From: JAHCIE01 sp034431435
GTDB taxonomy: Bacteria; Chloroflexota; Anaerolineae; Epilineales; JAHCIE01
Assembly: GCA_034431435.1 (NCBI GenBank)
Contig: DAOUDG010000062.1
Span: forward strand, 1 to 6,289
Direction of reading: 5' to 3'
DNA length: 6,289 nucleotides
Positions 3,920 to 6,289 of the stretch are shown here, one piece after another. Every line of letters begins with the position of its first letter. Position 1 is the first letter of the stretch. The notes under the pieces are model-generated. The model was not told the origin of the DNA. It saw nothing but the letters and a program-made list of their open reading frames with translations, and did not search any database. Made by a program: the position numbers and the translations under genes.

Positions 3920-6235
3920 CTACCCGATGGGCTCCGCCTGCAAGGGGGAGGGGGAGGCGGCGGCAGGCGCGGGCGCCAGGTCGCCCTCGACACGCTTGAG
4001 CAGAACGGCGTTGACCGCCACGATGATGGACGACAGGGACATCAGCAGCGCCGACCACTCCGGCCGCAGCATGATGCCGTAGCTCGGGTACAGCACGCCC
4101 GCCGCGATGGGGATGGCCAGCACGTTGTACACCGACGCCCACACCAGGTTCTGCTTCATCTTCGACACCGTCGCCTGCGACAGACGAATCGCCCGCGTCA
4201 CGGCCAGGGGGTCGCTCTTCATGAGCACCACCTTGGCCGTCTCGATGGCCACATCCGTCCCCGCCCCGATGGCGATGCCGGTGTCGGCCTGGGCCAGGGC
4301 CGGGGCGTCGTTCACGCCGTCGCCGACCATCGCTACGCGCTTGCCCTCGGCCTGGAGCTGCTGGACGTAGCGCGCCTTGTCGGCGGGCAGCACCTCGGCG
4401 AAGACGCGCTCGATGCCCAGCTCCCGCGCCACCGCTTCGGCCGTCCGCTGGTTGTCGCCCGTCATCATCACCACCTCGATGCCCAGGTCCTTGAGCGCGG
4501 CCACCGCCTGGCGCGCGCTGGGCTTGACCGTGTCCGCCACGGCCACGATGCCCGCTGCCTGGCCGTCCACCGCCACCAGCATGGGCGTCTTGCCCGCCTC
4601 GGCCAGGGCCACCATCTGGGCGTCCAGCCGCGTCACGTCGACGCCGGTCTCCGCCATCAGCCGCGCGTTGCCCACCAACAACGTCCGACCGTCGACCACG
4701 GCGCGAATGCCTCGCCCGGTCAGGGCCTCGAACTGGCTGGCGTCCGACAGTGCCAGCCCCTGCTCCCGCGCCCCCGCCACGATGGCCTCGGCCAGAGGAT
4801 GCTCCGAGCCGCGCTCGGCCGACGCCACCAGCCGAAGGAGGGTTGAAGGTGGCAGGTTAGCAAGTTGAAGGTCGGCAGAGTGGTCGCCCGACCCTTCAAC
4901 CGTCAACCTTGAACCTTCCACCCCGCTGCCCACGGCCACGACGTCCGTCAGCGACGGCTTGCCCTCGGTCAGGGTGCCGGTCTTGTCCAGGACGACGGCC
5001 TGGGTGCGCGACACGCCTTCCAACGTCGCGGCGTCCTTGATGAGGATGTTGTGGCGCGCCCCGATGCCCGTTCCCACGGCCACCGCCGTCGGCGTCGCCA
5101 GCCCCAGCGCGTCGGGGCAGGCGATGACGACCGCCGAGATGGCGAAGGTCAACGCCGTAATGAGCGCCGCCCCGCCGAAGACGTACCAGGCGATGAAGGT
5201 CACGATGCCCGCTCCGACCGCCAGGATGACCAGGTACTGGGCCGCCTGGTCGGCGAGCCGCTGACCCGGCGCCTTGGAGTTCTGCGCCCGCTGTACCAGG
5301 TCCACGATCTGGGCCAGGGTCGTCTCGGCGCCAACCGCCGTCGCGCGGAAGCGCACGCTGCCGCTGCGGTTGATGGAACCCGCCACCACCTTGTCGCCGG
5401 GCCGCTTGGTCACCGGCAGGCTTTCGCCGGTCACGAGCGCCTCGTCGATGCTGGTCTCGCCGTCGGTCACTTCGCCGTCGACGGGAACCTTGTCGCCGGG
5501 CTTGAGGACCACGATGTCGCCCAACTGCACCTCGCTGCTGGGGATGGTCACCTCCTGTCCATCGCGTAGAACGGTGGCCTGGGGCGGGACGAGATCAAAC
5601 AGGGCGCGCAGGGCGTCATTGGTGCCGCGGCGCGAGCGCATCTCCATCCAGTGGCCGAACAGGACGAAGGTAACCAGCATGGCCGCCGCCTCGAAGAAGG
5701 TCTCACCGCCGATGACGGTGATGAGGACGCTGAACAGGTAGGCGGCCAGGACGCCGGTGGCGATGAGGACGCTCATGTTGAGGGCACGGCGGCGCAGGGA
5801 GTGGTAGGCGCCGGCGATGAACAGCCAGCCGCAGTAGAAGACCACGGGCGTCGCCAGGATGAGCATGATGACGTTGTGACTGAGGCCGAAGGTCGGCAGG
5901 CTCACGCCGAGGAGGTTCATGCCCAGGGGGGAGTAGAGGACGATGGGGATGGTCAGCAGCAGCGCGAGGAAGAACTTGGCCCGCATGTCGCGTTCCATCG
6001 CCGCCGCCATGCCAGGGTCGGACATGTCGTGGCCCACGTGGCCGTGGGCCGCCATGTCGTGGCCTGCGTGCTCGGTAGGCGACGCGGGCATGGGGGCATG
6101 GCTGGCGTGGGCATGGTGGCCGGCAGCCGTGGCGGGCATCTCGTACTGCATGCGGTCGTGACGGGTGCCCATGGTGATGGGCTGGGTGTCGACGCCGTGG
6201 GCGAGATGGGCGAGGCCCCGCTGAGGCGGTGGCAT
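3920..6235 (-). CDS. P1B-type heavy-metal (probably copper) ATPase with CPD motif
   Basis: This membrane pump uses ATP to move a soft metal ion, most likely copper, out of the cytoplasm. The family landmarks are in order: about four helices (86-196), TGES actuator motif (269-272), helices 5-6 (332-376) with C373-P374-D375, the DKTGT phosphorylation site (D417), SEHPLAEAI with the HP motif (479-480), MTGDN (591-595), MVGDGVND (636-643), and two last helices with YNVLAIPIAAG and MSLSSIIVAVNAVLL (695-746). No HMA CxxC domain is visible; instead residues 40-71 are His/Met-rich with a repeated GHDM, as in CopB-type pumps. The Asp in the CPx motif is unusual. A palindromic repeat adds about 28 residues between 437 and 466. 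The frame stays open for 18 codons up to the right edge and no candidate ATG has a Shine-Dalgarno, so the true start may be M1, M22, M29 or beyond the window. The DUF305 gene follows. Copper is inferred from family and context. Confidence 0.92.
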   Translation of the reverse strand: MPPPQRGLAHLAHGVDTQPITMGTRHDRMQYEMPATAAGHHAHASHAPMPASPTEHAGHDMAAHGHVGHDMSDPGMAAAMERDMRAKFFLALLLTIPIVLYSPLGMNLLGVSLPTFGLSHNVIMLILATPVVFYCGWLFIAGAYHSLRRRALNMSVLIATGVLAAYLFSVLITVIGGETFFEAAAMLVTFVLFGHWMEMRSRRGTNDALRALFDLVPPQATVLRDGQEVTIPSSEVQLGDIVVLKPGDKVPVDGEVTDGETSIDEALVTGESLPVTKRPGDKVVAGSINRSGSVRFRATAVGAETTLAQIVDLVQRAQNSKAPGQRLADQAAQYLVILAVGAGIVTFIAWYVFGGAALITALTFAISAVVIACPDALGLATPTAVAVGTGIGARHNILIKDAATLEGVSRTQAVVLDKTGTLTEGKPSLTDVVAVGSGVEGSRLTVEGSGDHSADLQLANLPPSTLLRLVASAERGSEHPLAEAIVAGAREQGLALSDASQFEALTGRGIRAVVDGRTLLVGNARLMAETGVDVTRLDAQMVALAEAGKTPMLVAVDGQAAGIVAVADTVKPSARQAVAALKDLGIEVVMMTGDNQRTAEAVARELGIERVFAEVLPADKARYVQQLQAEGKRVAMVGDGVNDAPALAQADTGIAIGAGTDVAIETAKVVLMKSDPLAVTRAIRLSQATVSKMKQNLVWASVYNVLAIPIAAGVLYPSYGIMLRPEWSALLMSLSSIIVAVNAVLLKRVEGDLAPAPAAASPSPLQAEPIG
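4841..4922. repeat. Palindromic repeat inserted in frame in the ATPase gene
   Basis: The 82 bases form an imperfect inverted repeat. The outer arms GGTTGAAGGT (4841-4850) and ACCTTCCACC (4913-4922) pair at nine of ten positions. The inner arms GTTGAAGG (4864-4871) and CCTTCAAC (4893-4900) pair perfectly, continued by TCGG/CCGA, with AGGTT/AACCT between. GTTGAAGGT also occurs twice directly (4842, 4864). It encodes about 27 residues (439-465) in the nucleotide-binding domain, a spot where related pumps have only a short loop. The wording is unlike the surrounding GC-rich coding DNA, so it is probably a mobile or scattered palindromic element that kept the reading frame. Confidence 0.78.
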
Positions 6236-6289
6236 GACGTGGCGGGTGTGGTCGGTCGCCGCGCTGTCCGTCGTACTGCACGAGCATCC

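Noticed and set aside
3896..4846. Long plus-strand open frame of 316 codons opposite the ATPase
   Set aside because: It is antisense to a pump with all catalytic motifs, its translation is His/Arg-rich low-complexity as expected from GC-rich coding DNA read backwards, and no ribosome site or family resemblance is seen.
4838..4924. Insert in the ATPase as an assembly error or pseudogene lesion
   Set aside because: The frame is preserved on both sides, no stop is introduced, and all motifs downstream are intact, so a tolerated insertion is more likely.
5703..6287. Minus-strand frame of 194 codons in another frame at the right edge
   Set aside because: It overlaps the ATPase N-terminus and reads as Pro/Arg/His-rich shadow protein. 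It shows no domain that would suggest a frameshifted upstream gene.
1..6289. tRNA, rRNA, CRISPR array, transposase or replication origin
   Set aside because: I looked for clover-leaf arms, regularly spaced repeats, transposase motifs and iteron clusters and saw none.

Overview
The window is a metal-handling gene cluster. All five recognisable genes lie on the minus strand, so it is best read from right to left. The high GC content, the Tat-exported oxidase, the two lipoproteins, the DtxR-type operator look-alikes and a GGTTGAAGGT-type palindromic repeat suggest a free-living high-GC bacterium. Chloroflexota is my best guess, but this is inference and no marker gene confirms it.

Right half (about 3200-6289): a P1B-type heavy-metal ATPase with a His/Met-rich N-terminus is followed after 94 bases by a Met/His-rich lipoprotein with two DUF305 domains. 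This looks like a copper efflux and periplasmic copper-binding module. The ATPase has an unusual CPD motif in its transport helix where CPC or CPH is usual, and a palindromic repeat sits in frame in its nucleotide-binding domain. A perfect 16-bp hairpin after the DUF305 gene probably ends this unit.

Intergenic region 2837-3201: a full-consensus sigma-70 promoter (TTGACA, 17 bp, TATAAT) fires leftwards. Two TTTAGG-N4-(C/G)CTAA boxes flank it, resembling half-boxes of DtxR/IdeR/MntR iron- or manganese-sensing repressors. A leader of about 165 nt follows, with a hairpin and a possibly masked ribosome binding site.

Left half (1-2836): a tight operon of three genes. These are a Tat-exported two-domain multicopper oxidase, a ZIP (GufA-like) metal permease with an extra N-terminal membrane anchor and exported beta-rich domain, and a lipoprotein c-type cytochrome that runs off the left edge. 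The ZIP ribosome binding site overlaps the oxidase stop codon, and the cytochrome starts 11 bases after the ZIP stop. Oxidase, permease and cytochrome under a DtxR-like operator suggest a surface redox system coupled to divalent metal uptake. It is comparable in logic, not homology, to yeast Fet3-Ftr1, and is the most interesting hypothesis in the window.

Hand counts of sampled lines give about 54% GC in the left operon and about 71% in the right one, so the two modules may have different histories.
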